Position numbers and translations under genes: made by a program | Source: Opisthorchis felineus | Taxonomy: Eukaryota; Platyhelminthes; Trematoda; Opisthorchiida; Opisthorchiidae | Reading direction: 5' to 3' | Assembly: GCA_004794785.1 (NCBI GenBank) | Contig: SJOL01006991.1 | Coordinates: 164,062-228,061, forward strand | Length of the DNA stretch: 64,000 bases | Notes under the pieces: model-generated | Databases searched by the model: none | What the model saw: only the letters and a program-made list of their open reading frames with translations | What the model was told of the DNA's origin: nothing | In this document: positions 11,425 to 23,078 of the stretch, piece by piece | Layout: every line of letters begins with the position of its first letter | Position numbering within the stretch: the first letter of the stretch is position 1

Positions 11425-13586
11425 GTATGCCATTTTATGTTTTTCTCTAATAAGCCCGTGAACATCATATGAGTCCTTTATAAACAAATCGGCCTACAGT
11501 GTCAAGAACGTCATCTGGAGATTAATGTGAACAACCTTCACTTAGATTGCAGTATCACCCCACAGAGCGCAACAAGACATTTATTGTGTTATAAGTACGA
11601 TTATGGTGCACTTAAATGGCTTTGGCTGAATGTTTAATGAGTTAATTTTCCATAAATGTTTTCAACACCAGTGAAGCAGTCTGCATACAATTCTGGGTTC
11701 TCACCCTATTTGTATACATGTGCCATCCCATGGAAGTGCGTTGAGATCTCTTTCTTGAGCTTGACACCAAATTATATCTATTGCTTGCGCAAACGTCTAT
11801 ATGCAACTACACACGCGCTAAGTCCTTGCGCTTTGGAGCGAACCATCACTGTTTTATTATGAAATCATACCAGAGGGCTGGATTCTTTGAATACAGTGAC
11901 AAGCAATTAAAAAGCCACAATTTTTAAGCGTCTGATTCGTTGTTGCAATACTTGTTTCATCGCCCAAAAAACCAGAAGCCTTTGAACGATTCCCTCAGAC
12001 ATGGGCCACTTCATTAAGATAATCGCACCTTCATTCCATGGTCCACCGTTGAGGACCGTCTTCTAGCGAGCTGCTTTAAGAGGTTGGATAGTAGTTAGCC
12101 ATCTCACAGATCGATAAAGGCGCCTTACTCAGTCTTTTACCTGAGGTATATAAGTGATTCAGCTTACTATCCAAACACTGCGAATATCGGTATTTCAAAG
12201 GTTATACAAAACTAGACAGTCTTTCAAATTCGAAGAAAGATAATTCACATGTGAAAAATCAATCCTATTATCACGCTTAAGCTATACCATAGTCCCGGCT
12301 GCCACTGAAAAGCACACCGAACTCTAGAATGGTAATATCGAAAAGAACATGGCCAAAACCATTTGGCTACAGTAAGAACACTTGTTTTGAAAGAAGCAAA
12401 AAAACGATGAATTTTGATAGAAGTTCAGGTCAGAATAAAAGAATTTCTTTGTATTTAGAACAAATAAATATGCGCTATTTTCATCAGAAAGATTCCTTCC
12501 TTATGTATCTACAACTAAAACAATAGCTTTGTTTATGGCCATGTTTTTGGCGTCACCTACAAGACTACTCAATGACTCAGTAAATTGTTTTCTGATACAC
12601 TGGCACAGCTACAAAACTAAAACCTTCGAGCACTTTCTGATGAAATGGTCATTGTACAGTGTTTATATTCCATCTTTATCAGTCCACTGTGATTGATTTT
12701 ATGGAAAAGTGCGTCGGATCATTGGAATACTTACAGTGTGGTGTCCGAGGCTTGAACCTCCGCTATGGGACCGGACACATTGCAACGCACTTTCTGTTGC
12801 AGCAGCAGGTGCCGCGTGGGGTCTAAATACATATACATAATATATATATATATATAATACATGTATACATACATAAAAGCAAATAAATTTGTTTCGTTTT
12901 CAAAATAATCCCGGGTACCAAAGTCTGACGCCATTTAGCTTTCGATATCTTTAAGCCACAGTGACATCAGGTGTTTCCATATGAAATGACCGAACGAATA
13001 GCAACTTGGGTAAGTCAGATTTTCTAAAAGTGACCTAAGTTCTACGTAGCAGAGAACGTGTCAATCAAAAACTTGGGTTCCAAATCATTACACTGCATCT
13101 GTGTTTTGTTTTAAAAGCAGCCTATTAGGAGCAACGCCACAGCCCGAACAACTGGCATCATGGGTTTGACCGGATAAGCTCAGTGCCTAAATTTACAGCA
13201 AGTTCGGCTTTGGAAATTTTCTGTAAGCTACACGCATTGGTAACTCTTGCACGAATAACCTATCATCAGGCCCACATTTGTGCCACAGGAGGCTGCGGAT
13301 AAGAGATAACCGCGCCGTGCTCCGAAAGGTTGCAAGTCTTCTTGACTAACCATGCAACTGGGTAAAGTTGTGACCTTACCAATTTGCCATCTTCGTTGAC
13401 GCTGAACCAATCAACGCAACAGTTTCCGGTGCAGCACAAACACCTGAGTCCGTAGGACAACGGTGGATGAAGCATGTTAAAAATAAGCTGCTGGAGTTTG
13501 GATAAATGCTTCATTCTATGGCGCGGGGCGACACTTCATCTATCAAGGAGGAAGCCACCCTGTTAGTTCACGTACGTGTTTTTCAG
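11425..13586. other. Presumed intron with a microsatellite
   Basis: Apart from the TA-rich tract at 12828-12875 nothing is recognised. On the minus strand near 13380-13420 a 22-bp segment between a good acceptor and a good donor (encoding VNEDGKL) was noted, but it is too short to call. Confidence 0.3.
12828..12875. repeat. AT/TACA-rich microsatellite
   Basis: An uninterrupted TA run of about 18 bases (12839-12856) is embedded in ATACAT units. Confidence 0.9.
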
Positions 13587-13663
13587 CTTCAAACAGATTT
13601 CGCAAACCGATGCAGATGTCATGATAGTATATCCCTCGTATATCCCCCAACATACAGTTAAAG
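13587..13663 (+). CDS. Candidate internal exon, unidentified gene
   Basis: The acceptor CGTGTTTTTCAG ends at 13586 and the donor AAAG|gttaac starts at 13664. With one leading base (completing the split codon from 11312-11424) the peptide reads FKQISQTDADVM then IVYPSYIPQHTVKG. The exit phase is 1. The 14334 region downstream has an acceptor compatible with that phase but leads quickly to a stop, so the next exon is not established. Confidence 0.35.
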
Positions 13664-14840
13664 GTTAACACGAGTGCCTCAGTCTCTAGTAACCAAGAAA
13701 GTCATCAAAAGAGACCAAATGAGTTGCGGAGTAACCCGAGGAGCGTAAACTCGTTCACCTCAAGGTATTTTTGACGACTGCAGAAACATATTCTTCTAAT
13801 GATACAGCCGTTGAATTCTGAGTGCTATAGCGCTTTCACAGGCTGAAAAGGTTTACTCAGCGAGCGATTTTGATATAAACGTCTGGATTATTCTTCCTTA
13901 CTGTGTCGTTTGGACCAATCTTAGTGAGTGAGGCTTAATCACTATCAATCTTACACTCAATCTTACAGTATTACTATCTGGGACCAATTATAGTTGATGC
14001 CTCCTCGGGTTCACTTGGAACATTGGTAGTTATGTTAGGAGAAGACTGTTTTGCGTCTAGTATGAAATTAACCGGGTGAGAAACTACCCTTGCTTGCGGA
14101 AAGGAATTTCATCTCTAAACTATTTGGTGGCATGTAGTAAGACAAACCGGGCAGGTCAAACAGTTTACTTCAATGAATGACAAGCAGCGTCGACGAATAT
14201 TGCTAGATATTTGGATGAGTAGGCACAATTAGGTGCTAGTCTACCGATTATTGAGTTAAGCAATGATGTCAGCCCTCACCCTCCACCGGTGTTCCGCCTA
14301 GTACTTGGCAGCTGTCTAACTAACTTCGGTACCAGCTTTTCAAACCAGACTACGTCTACGTTATAGTCATGCAGCAAGCACACAGAAACAATAGGAAAGT
14401 GGTCAGAACTTTCAGCACCCAATGAACGGTTCCTTTTTAATTTCTAATTACTACCCTGTATTTTGTGAAGCCAAACATTAGAGTAGCTTTGAAAGCAATG
14501 CTTACTTGGAGTCTGAGACATTAGGGACCGAAAGTGCAGGGAGTGAGTAGTAACCAGACGGAGAGTCTTGTTCGAACCTATTCTACAGTTTGACCAGAAT
14601 CTAAAAAAGTTCTCGATATTTGAAAGCAGTCTTTGGGTATGCATATATAACGGATTAGTAAAGAAAATTCGGTACTAACACATTTCACTATGCTGTTCTG
14701 GCTTCAGGTAAAAGCTTGACCCAATGAAATCAGACACAATATTTGACCCCCGATCCTTTTAGATGTATTGGATTAATAGGAGGAGCATTGTCGTAAATAT
14801 ACATCCACATGTACATACGATATAATCACACACGTATGTA

Positions 14841-14879
<39 letters not shown>

Positions 14880-15283
14880 ACATAAATCTGTATGCAAATT
14901 CCTCCTCAAGAGCACTTACTCTCGAGAAGGGCATTGTCTTGAACGGCCCACGTTTCTGTTCCTTGAGGCTTAGTTCAAATGTTATTACAACTTTAGGGAA
15001 AAATATCTTGCTTGATTGCGCATGCCGGCATTTCTTACAGTTGTGAGCAACCGCATTATCTTGGTCCAGACACAGTCGTTTGTTTTCATGTCTTTCTCTT
15101 AACTTGACATGAAGTAGCTTGCTTCCGTATTTCAGTGATGAGATTTGTTTTTTAGCTCTTCAATTTAGATACTGAATGATGGCAGAACTCCACTCACTGC
15201 TTCAGATTATTCGGCATCGAGCATAAGTTGTGTTGGAAGTTTAAAAACATTACTGCGTAAATGTTCTCATCTTCCTAATATAT
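13664..15283. other. Non-coding stretch with a microsatellite
   Basis: Two short splice-bounded frames (13845, starting AEKVYSASDFDINVW; 14334, starting LFKPDYVYVIVMQQ) were noticed, but their phases do not connect convincingly. The AT microsatellite at 14843 is the only definite structure. Confidence 0.35.
14843..14877. repeat. (AT)n microsatellite, about 17 units
   Basis: A perfect dinucleotide run preceded by a CACACGTATGTACC segment. Confidence 0.97.
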
Positions 15284-15532
15284 TCAAATCAAACAAGGAT
15301 GCGGGTAATGATGGAGCAACCGTGCAATTGAAAATGACCGTAGCATACTTTGAATTGTTGTGACAGTCGACATGCTTGGGTTTCTACCGCAACTTCCATA
15401 ACTGTAGCCTAGCGTGCTTCCAACTTTTTGACAAAAGTGACAGATCTGACGTACCCTTGGGACGCAGCAAGGACACTTTGACAATGCGGGCAATCTCAAA
15501 GCTCTCGCGTTATCAACCGTCACCACGACCAC
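15284..15532 (-). pseudogene. Possible decayed gag zinc-knuckle region of an LTR retroelement
   Basis: The minus-strand frame carries a cysteine-rich stretch, CPCCVPRVRQICHFCQKVG, then GRNPSMSTVTTIQ. CHFCQKVG resembles the CX2C-x-KxGH start of retroelement nucleocapsid zinc knuckles, but the histidine and final cysteine are not in frame, which a frameshift could explain. The text after the knuckle resembles the linker seen before protease in some metazoan Gypsy elements; that is recall, not an alignment. No flanking protease, RT or LTR found. It could be chance cysteine clustering. Confidence 0.27.
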
Positions 15533-17619
15533 CGCCCAGGTTTGACTCCATTTTCTACGCCAACTATATGATATGATGAATTATGTAGAATTTGTTGACC
15601 ATGAATTGCGAAACCAGGTGTTGTCTTTGTATTTAGGACTAAGGAAGACCGGGTGCCATAGAGACGACAGTTTGCCACCTATTTTGTTAATGACCCATTC
15701 GCATTCCGTGGCCTCGATTTGCCACTGAAGAGAATAATACGGCCTCCGGAAGAACATCAGCATACAAAGCACCGTTTAACCAGAAACACTTTTCCAGCAT
15801 GCAGAAATCATTGCATGTGCTCTCCAAGCCAATCGTTACCAACCGGTTTCAGCCATCTGTAAATGGAAACCACGCAACGAACTTTGCCAGCTGTAACAAA
15901 TGTAACCAGATATTTGGCAAAAGGTGCACGATCCATGTGGCACTTCCGGAAGCCGTCCGGGAGTTGTGTAGATCCACAGGGTGGGCACGTCCAGGATTCG
16001 CGACCCATAGATAACGAACGTTCGAGGCAATAAGGTGTGACTCCCTGTGCAATGCATTTATATACCTCGCCTTAATAAACAACTAGAATGAAAAACTCAA
16101 CATACTTAATAAGAAAACGAGGCATGCGTACAAGCCTGAGTTGCACGAACTGGACTCGGCTTGTGTAAAAATCTAATGCACTGCTTGTTCTCTGGAAAAA
16201 ATAAGACACTTTCAGTTCGGTAAAATTCTGATATTGCAATATGCAATCTATAAAAACGGTGAATTTAATATGAGAGAGTCAACCCCAAAGCAATGATCTA
16301 CATATCGTCCCCGGAAAATCAACCGAGTGGAAAAAAATCGCGTTCTGAGTACCGAGTGACTTATCTATTGGGAAAGTTTACTAACAGTACCATGCTTTAA
16401 CTACTCAATCAGTCTGATGGATTTGTGAAAAAAACAGGCAAGTTTTTTATCTACATAATCGAAATAGACGTCGCTGTGACTTAAGTTTTGCACAAAAATC
16501 GACCCTATCTATCGCATTTTCTCACTCAGTTCCCTCTTTGTCTCGTTGGATCGCACAAAGTGCCGTTTATTCTTTAAGCGACTATATTTCAAGCAAAAAC
16601 TCAATAATACATGCAAAGGTCATTGATGCGAAGATAACAGTGTAAGGTTATGATGTCATGATGAATTAGTCGGATGCATGGAGAGTCTAGATACAGTAAT
16701 TGATTTAATCAGGAATACAAAGAAACACTCCATGAATACAGCGTGGCGTTTTATATTCTTCCATTCGGAACCTGAATGTGCCAGTCCATTGAACAGATAT
16801 CCATTCATGCGTGTCTTTACAACTTAGTGAATACCACTGAAGCGGGTGGGTGCAATAGAGTGGTTAACAGCTCAGTAATTCGAGTATGAAAGAGATTAGG
16901 TCACAAAGCCAATGCATAAAAGGAAAGTAAAGAAGATTCTTTGATTAGACTCCGGATAGGAGTGATTACCATTCACAAAAAATTAGCCAGTTGCATTCTT
17001 TGGCGCTCTGTGAACCCTGTATTCAAAAGACGTGAGGGAGATAAAATTCCACAGTCTCCCTTTAAGTTCACTTTTTTGTATAATATCATATCCGTCAATC
17101 AGTACAAGTGTTTTGCCTTTCTAAATTCGCCAGCGACCAATTTTAGTAAACTAAATTCAAATCAACTGAAATGTGCTGGGTTTTTTAAACGAAATTAGAG
17201 CCAGGTAAAGCAGTCTCAAAAAATGAAATCACCCCAGTTTCGCTTGAGTTTCCATGCAAATTTAGGAAAGCATTTAATCAGCAGTAAACTTACAAAATTT
17301 GTCCTGATGATTGATTTTAATAATTGGCTCATTTTAGCTTTGGCTATGCTTTTGAGCACACTATTGGTTTGAGATTCTTCTCTTTAACTGGTATGTTAGA
17401 AACCACTGTTCTACTTCATTTTATCTCAGGATCATGAACATCCCTACACTGATTTTAGTAATGTGACAATCAAATTCGCATCCACTGTTTGAAACCACTT
17501 CTTGCATCAGCTGCAATCCGAGGACTCATTCGACTACAGTCTGCCTCGTCATTTAGCAGATCTGGACTACCTGACCGTTCCATGACGATGAAAAATATCT
17601 CCGACTGCCCTTCGTTCTT
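15533..17619. other. Non-coding stretch, nothing recognised
   Basis: Several short frames overlap on both strands at 15799-16082 with no homology. An 85-codon frame at 16941-17198 is unsupported. A good acceptor near 17430 opens a phase-0 peptide DHEHPYTDFSNVTIKFASTV before a stop, which is too short to call. Confidence 0.35.
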
Positions 17620-17845
17620 CTAAAAGGCGTTAAAACTAGCCGTCAAGGCCAGCACTCTCGGGAAAACGAATGTCCTTGACTTCATCGTGACGGTTATTTG
17701 ATAGTGCACTTGGCAGCGGTTATTGTGTCCATCTTGTAAGAAGTGTACAGCTTTCAGATGCATAGTATTCGGTGTCATGTTAGACTCTGAGCCAGCACTT
17801 TCATAAGGACAAAATTCCGGATTAGTATATCTTGCATTCTCTATT
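17620..17845 (-). CDS. Candidate terminal exon, unidentified protein (weak)
   Basis: Reading the minus strand, an acceptor (TTCTTGAACTGTGACAG) precedes position 17845. The frame runs 75 codons to a TAG at 17620. The peptide contains ARYTNPEFCPYESAGS, then HFLQDGHNNRCQVHYQI, then RTFVFPRVLAL. Composition is protein-like, but no family is recognised and the entry phase (2) does not match the exit of the next candidate exon upstream on this strand (18610-18760). It may be chance. Confidence 0.22.
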
Positions 17846-18609
17846 CTGTCACAGTTCAAGAACTATTTTCTATTTACCGTGCTGAATCACAAATAAGTTA
17901 GTTAAGCAACATACCACCTGGTTCTGAAGTGTTCTTCTATCACCCGATAGCTTGCTTTTCCATGGGGTCATAATGTACAATGAAAGAATGTGTCCCTATA
18001 GCCGAATTTTTAATGTTTCTCTCCATTCCATCGAAACACCGCACTGATCCTATGCATAAACCTAGAAAGCTATCTCGTTACAAAAGGTTCCGAGACAGCA
18101 GAAGATAAGACGAGACAGACATAAGAGTTTTGGTTATCAGTACCCCTACACGTGCAACATGTTGTAAGGGACTGTTGACTAAGACAACTGTACATCACGA
18201 TGGTGAGTCCCTGACAGCAAGCTACATGCACGAGCAAATTTTACGCTACCCGGGGGAAGGATCGTAATCTGGTCTACAGTAAAAAAACTCATAGTAATCT
18301 AGGAAGATAAGTTCAACTGGAATGATTGAGGCCGGGCAACAAGAAAAATGTACAGTGGATCTTGTTGACGACCAGTCTGTAAGTGTGGCGAGTCTTAAAT
18401 TGACCCAAATGCCGGACGTCAGAGTAACTGTGTCTGAATATAAAATCATGGCATATTAGAATGTCGACTCGCGCGTCAGCTGGGTGGCCCTTTTTAAAGG
18501 GGGAGTAGACATTTGTGTATTGTCAGCTAGTGGTTAGTGGTTGATCATAATTTCGAATAACCAGGAAATGGTATGATTATGAGAACAAAGAAACTATGTT
18601 CACACTTAC

Positions 18610-18760
18610 CGGTTGCCGACTAATGTACACAATATGGGAAGGCAAGATATACTCTGCTTTAAGGCGACTGGCTCCTGCAACATGATGATTTGGCCTCATA
18701 GCTGTATCGCGAATGACGACCAGAGACCACGTCCGCAAATACTGAAAACCACTTCCGATT
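18610..18760 (-). CDS. Candidate internal exon, unidentified protein
   Basis: On the minus strand the donor is strong (CAACCG|gtaagtgtg, cut below 18610). A TTACTAG acceptor above 18760 gives a 151-bp exon, phase 2 in and phase 0 out. The peptide includes GSGFQYLRTWSLVVIRDTAM, RPNHHVAGASR and ILPSHIVYISRQP. The composition looks coding. The acceptor is mediocre and a longer exon is possible. No homology recalled. Confidence 0.3.
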
Positions 18761-19290
18761 CTAGTAACGGTTACAGTATAATTGGTTGAGGCCGAAACGC
18801 CCCCCATCTGACCTGATAAGGAGGATTACGTTTCTGGCTATCATCAGGGACTGAAGTGTCGCCAAGGCCATGGTGCAGAAGCCAAACCAGGCTTCGGGGC
18901 TCACTTTCAGGTTCTGCGCAACGTGAGAAAAACATTAAATACTGCTTCACTAAATGCTTGGAGCTCGGAATCGTGAATCTGCTTTCTGTGATTACCCAGG
19001 TAGATATTTTGCTGAGTAGTGGAATATCTGGAATTAGCCTCGGACACCAGTGGTGAAACCCTTGGGTTTGTGGGGAACGCATTGCTCGAAGCGGCCAATT
19101 GGTACAACCATAAGTATCTACCAGATGGGCTGCCGCTATGTTAACACGAACCCGTGTGCATAACCCCATTTTTCTTTTCTCCCTCTTTGGGTGAATAAGG
19201 GCGTTTAGTGATGAACTGACAAGAAAGTCGAACTGTTATCTAGCATTCTTCTAATGGAATAGTAAAAATGTTTCGAGGCATCCGATAATA

Positions 19291-19676
19291 TTATTTCCTA
19301 CAAAGTTCAGTACACTGGAGCGCTTGCAATCTGATGTTGATCGCCAGTCTCATGAGCTCTGTAGGTAAGAACGACTTGCAGATCTCCCAAGATTTCGCCA
19401 AATGAACAAAACCATCAGCATTATCAATGTTTCCAACACACACACCTCTAGTTTTGACTGGATACCAGTGTCCATCCAGTATCAAAAGCGTTGACTGAAA
19501 AATTAAATAAGGCTGTACATGAAGGGGCTTCCTCTCTTTTCGCTTGAGGAGAGACCAAACTCGGTGGTCTCTTCGAGATTTCAGTGACTGGCGGCGAAGA
19601 GGTAGGCGGTGTACTTGACACAGTTTGGTAAAAGGTTTGGTAGTTTTAAGAGGTGTGAAAGTCACACTGACCTCTT
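19291..19676 (-). CDS. Candidate 3'-terminal exon, unidentified protein
   Basis: An acceptor on the minus strand (..GAAGCGTCTCAG, just above 19676) leads into a frame with two leading bases. It stays open for 127 codons to a TAA at 19291. The peptide includes VTFTPLKTTKPFTKL, a basic segment SLLKRKERKPLHVQPYLIF, and LILDGHWYPVKTRGVCVGNI. The phase-1 entry exactly matches the phase-1 exit of the candidate exon at 19926-20010. A second frame in the same region is also open for about 60 codons, so this needs transcript evidence. No family recognised. Confidence 0.3.
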
Positions 19677-19925
19677 CTGAGACGCTTCAAGCATAGGGAA
19701 CAAGCCGGAGTTTATAAATAAATTTTTGACTGTTTTGTCTGTCATTTGAAATGTTGACTCCGTTCAAAAGTGTTTTGGCCTGTCACAAGTAAGAGTGGGA
19801 TTGAACTTTAGTTTGCGTGTTCGAGTAACACGTGATCGCCGGGGAAGGTGGAACAATGGTCAGTTCAAAAGATGCGTCAAGACCCATTAAGACCCACCCT
19901 TTCCAGGGGTTGTTTTGAACTGTAC

Positions 19926-20010
19926 CTGCCAACTTAGCTGGGGCTGCATCGACCGCGGTGTGCCGTTTTTCCAAACGTGTTATCCGACAAAAGTTATCCC
20001 GTAAGGTCCA
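19926..20010 (-). CDS. Candidate internal exon upstream of 19291-19676
   Basis: The minus-strand acceptor CATAAACTGACTCAACAG lies above 20010 and the donor GGCAG|gtacag below 19926. Twenty-eight codons plus one base encode RDNFCRITRLEKRHTAVDAA then PAKLA. The exit phase 1 fits the next exon (19676 downward), giving a two-exon model across a 249-bp intron. It is supported only by splice sites, phase and composition. Confidence 0.3.
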
Positions 20011-21996
20011 CTGTTGAGTCAGTTTATGCTTCCAGAAACGTAGCATCTCAATACGAAATCATTATTTGAAAAATGGAAGCCTGTGAGCGTTAAGTGAGTG
20101 TAATTGGTCACAGGAAATTAAGCGAAGTTAGCAAACTTTTATTAGGTTGCCTCTACGTTCGCAATCACTGCCACGTTTTGGATGATGCTGTGATACGTTA
20201 AAAGTGCTGCATAATTCCCCATATCACTGTTAACCAGTCTGATGCTGATTCGGTACGTACTTCTCATGTTTAACTATCGTCATGCTGCGCAGTGCTGATA
20301 TATTTATTTCTGATTATGTTTCGTTGTTATTGTTGTTTTTGGTATTTGCACATCAATACGTATACACTCAGAGTCACTGTCAATATATGAAATTCACCTA
20401 TCCAAACAAGGTCCTTCGTAGGTTTTCAAGGTGTTTTACCCAGACTGTTCAATTTCCAATCTGCATACTGATTGTAGCTTACCGTACATTTGAAGCTACA
20501 TTATCACTGCTTTCAAAATATGGTAACTTGCACCCGTTCCTTCTAAACTGTCCTCGTGACTTGTCTTCTAAGATGTGGATTTGTACTGACTTCCCCTGTG
20601 ATTCTAACGTACCGAATGTGTAGTACGGAAAATACACTACCAAATGTTCATATGATTCATACTGTTGATGGCGGGCAGCTGAAGACGCGTGCTAATTGCC
20701 AGAGTTCGCACTATGACGTCTATGACTGTAAAATGTTCAGTTCTAACATTTTTCTTCGAGTTGACTGCACGGAGACTCGTTTTTAGAATTAGAAATCCAG
20801 GATATTACCCGTTTTTAATTTGTTCCCGCTTTGGACTGTTTCAATAAGAACAAGTCGCATGATTCGGAAGGTGGCTTCATCTGGGAAGGACCGATAGGTA
20901 CTCTCCAAATTGTTCTCTTCAAATGAACCCGTATTTGTCAATGCTGCTTGTCATAATGGCAAAGTTGTACAGCAAACATGTAGTCAAATATCACTTAGTT
21001 AAATAACTTTCTGGTAGTGAAAAAATTAGTGGACCGAGTGTCGGTTAATTTGCATAAGTAAGTGTATACCAGAAGAATGTTATATACGGTTTCGTCAGCT
21101 CTTTATTTCCACTATTAAAGAAAAGATATTAGCCAGTTCAGTCGTAATTTATTCTAGTATGCGATCATTTCTGCTCGGATTTCGCTTAAATCGGTCCAAG
21201 GTTTTGGTTCTCATGTGTCGTATTACATGCAACTTCAATTTTTTTTAATTAATTTGCAACAATTCTGGAATAGAATGGGTACGGTTGTCTCACCATAATA
21301 TCATCGATTTTCCTCAAAGTTATTGCCAGGATTTAAATACATTTAGATCCAAATAGCTCCACCATAAATTGTGATAAGACAGCATAATTAGTCCAATGTA
21401 GTATTATGTCATAGGATATGGAACAGTAATGAATGGATCTCCATTTAGGACTACATGATTTTGAACTGCTACTTAGAGGAATCTGATGAGATTCTGGGAA
21501 AAAAGCATCAGAAAATCACATTATACGTACCTCTATAGTAAAGTTTGAGCAAAATCGGTAAATTCAAACGCTTACACGGTCAAGAAAGAACTCTCATGTG
21601 AGTGAACCGCGAGTCAAATGGTTCACCCTTTAGTGTAGACCCACCAGAATATTTGTTTCAGACAAGAAAACAAGGAGTGATGCGCACGTGGATTCTACAC
21701 ATCCCGCAAATACCTACAACTAACCTTAAATCTGATACCGTAGTATTAGAAGAATACGGGACTACAATCGTTCGTTTATGAACCTAAGACAGAGGTAAGG
21801 TGGCTTGCTAAGCATTCACATGATACAAGGATAAATACTTCCAGCTTATTGTGCATGCAGTACTATACTCATCAACTGCAGTCGTTAAACATTGTATAAT
21901 TACAGTGAAAATAACTGCCAGCAATGGGTGTTGTCACTCTCATACGCATTGCTTTATTGCATGCTACTATTTATTTTTATAAACCTGCGTTTTCAG
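20011..21996. other. Non-coding stretch, nothing recognised
   Basis: It contains a 113-codon plus-strand frame (20282-20623) without good splice sites or homology. Otherwise it is AT-rich, unremarkable sequence. Confidence 0.35.
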
Positions 21997-22053
21997 ATTC
22001 GTGAGAGCTTAGAAAATGCAGGCAGCTCCAGTAGACCACCCAAAACGCCTTCG
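21997..22053 (+). CDS. Candidate short internal exon, unidentified gene (weak)
   Basis: A very good acceptor (TTTATTTTTATAAACCTGCGTTTTCAG ending at 21996) is followed by a single stop-free frame in phase 0. It encodes IRESLENAGSSSRPPKTPS to a GTGGGG donor at 22054, with a stop four codons beyond. It looks like a disordered serine/proline segment of a larger protein. No neighbouring exon was linked to it. Confidence 0.27.
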
Positions 22054-23020
22054 GTGGGGTGGGCATAATGCGCCCAGCTTCACTGACCTATTGCCACCGA
22101 GCGACACGAGCAACAATTTAGCAAGCACCTGATTTATGCGTTTTATTCAGGTGAAGAATTCGATGACATAAAAGTGCCATATTGAAACCATATTGACGGT
22201 TTGATACACCTTTGGTTTCATGAAGTCAGGGCCCCAGTCGGGTGGTATGTGAAACCACCTACTTAAATCTGACCTGGCTCCAGCCCAGAAGATTTTGAAT
22301 CATTTCAAAGTGCAGGTAAGCTACAACTCAATAGCCATCAGGAAATGATTCAAACTTAGTAGTTTGGACGTTAGACAAAACTAGACTGTGAAAGACCATA
22401 TTAAAGACACATCTTCCACAGTAAGTAGGCAAAAAAATCACCACAGAAATAACTGCGTCAGCCAAATATTAAGTGCCGTCCTTAGCTTCAACAGCAAACA
22501 TATATGGTTTTCTCGCTTTTTCTTTGTGCTGCAAGCCTACAATCAATGTTGGAAGTGCCACAGGGTGTCGAGTTTTTATTTATTTGTATTTCTCAGTATT
22601 TTGTGCAACAGCCTGTTGATAGAACGCTTATGGATGGTTGCACTAACAAGCTTCCCCATCAAAGTCTCTAACCGGCTACGTTTGGTTCCATTACTTTCTT
22701 ATTAAATGACGAAAAACTGAGATAGTTGCGTTTCACAAAATAATTCAAAATAATTGCATAAGGGTTATATTGGAACTCTTATGCCATCCCCGCTTGTCAG
22801 ACGGATATGGTTATCACCCTGATATATCACACTTGCAAAAAGATGAGCTTATCGCAGTTTGGGGGTATGTGCATCTCTGTGACCTACTTATCTATACTGG
22901 AGGGTTTCACATTTAGACCCGCAGAGTACCTCGAACCAGGGCGATCTGACAAACACAGCTACTTGTTCCTCTAGGTTAGGAAGGTGGAACAAGTATGCAG
23001 ACTTCTTCCTCAGCGATTCT
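22054..23020. other. Non-coding stretch, nothing recognised
   Basis: It contains a short imperfect palindrome near 22230-22260 (GGGTGGTATGTGAAACCACC). No coding support. Confidence 0.35.
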
Positions 23021-23078
23021 GGATAAGGCAGCAGCTAAGGCGCGAAATTACTGACTGAAAGGTCTATGGTTCTAACCT
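23021..23078 (+). repeat. tRNA-derived SINE-like head
   Basis: The segment reads AAGGCAGCAGCTAAGGCGCG .. AAAGGTCTAT followed by GGTTCTAACC at 23068-23077. This is the layout of a pol III A box and a one-mismatch B box (consensus GGTTCGANTCC) about 40 bp apart, as in tRNA-derived SINEs. It does not fold as a complete tRNA in my reading, so a SINE remnant is more likely than a tRNA gene. Confidence 0.42.

Noticed and set aside
19783..20046. 87-codon minus-strand ORF as a free-standing gene
   Set aside because: A strong donor lies inside it at 19925; only the splice-bounded part 19926-20010 is plausible.
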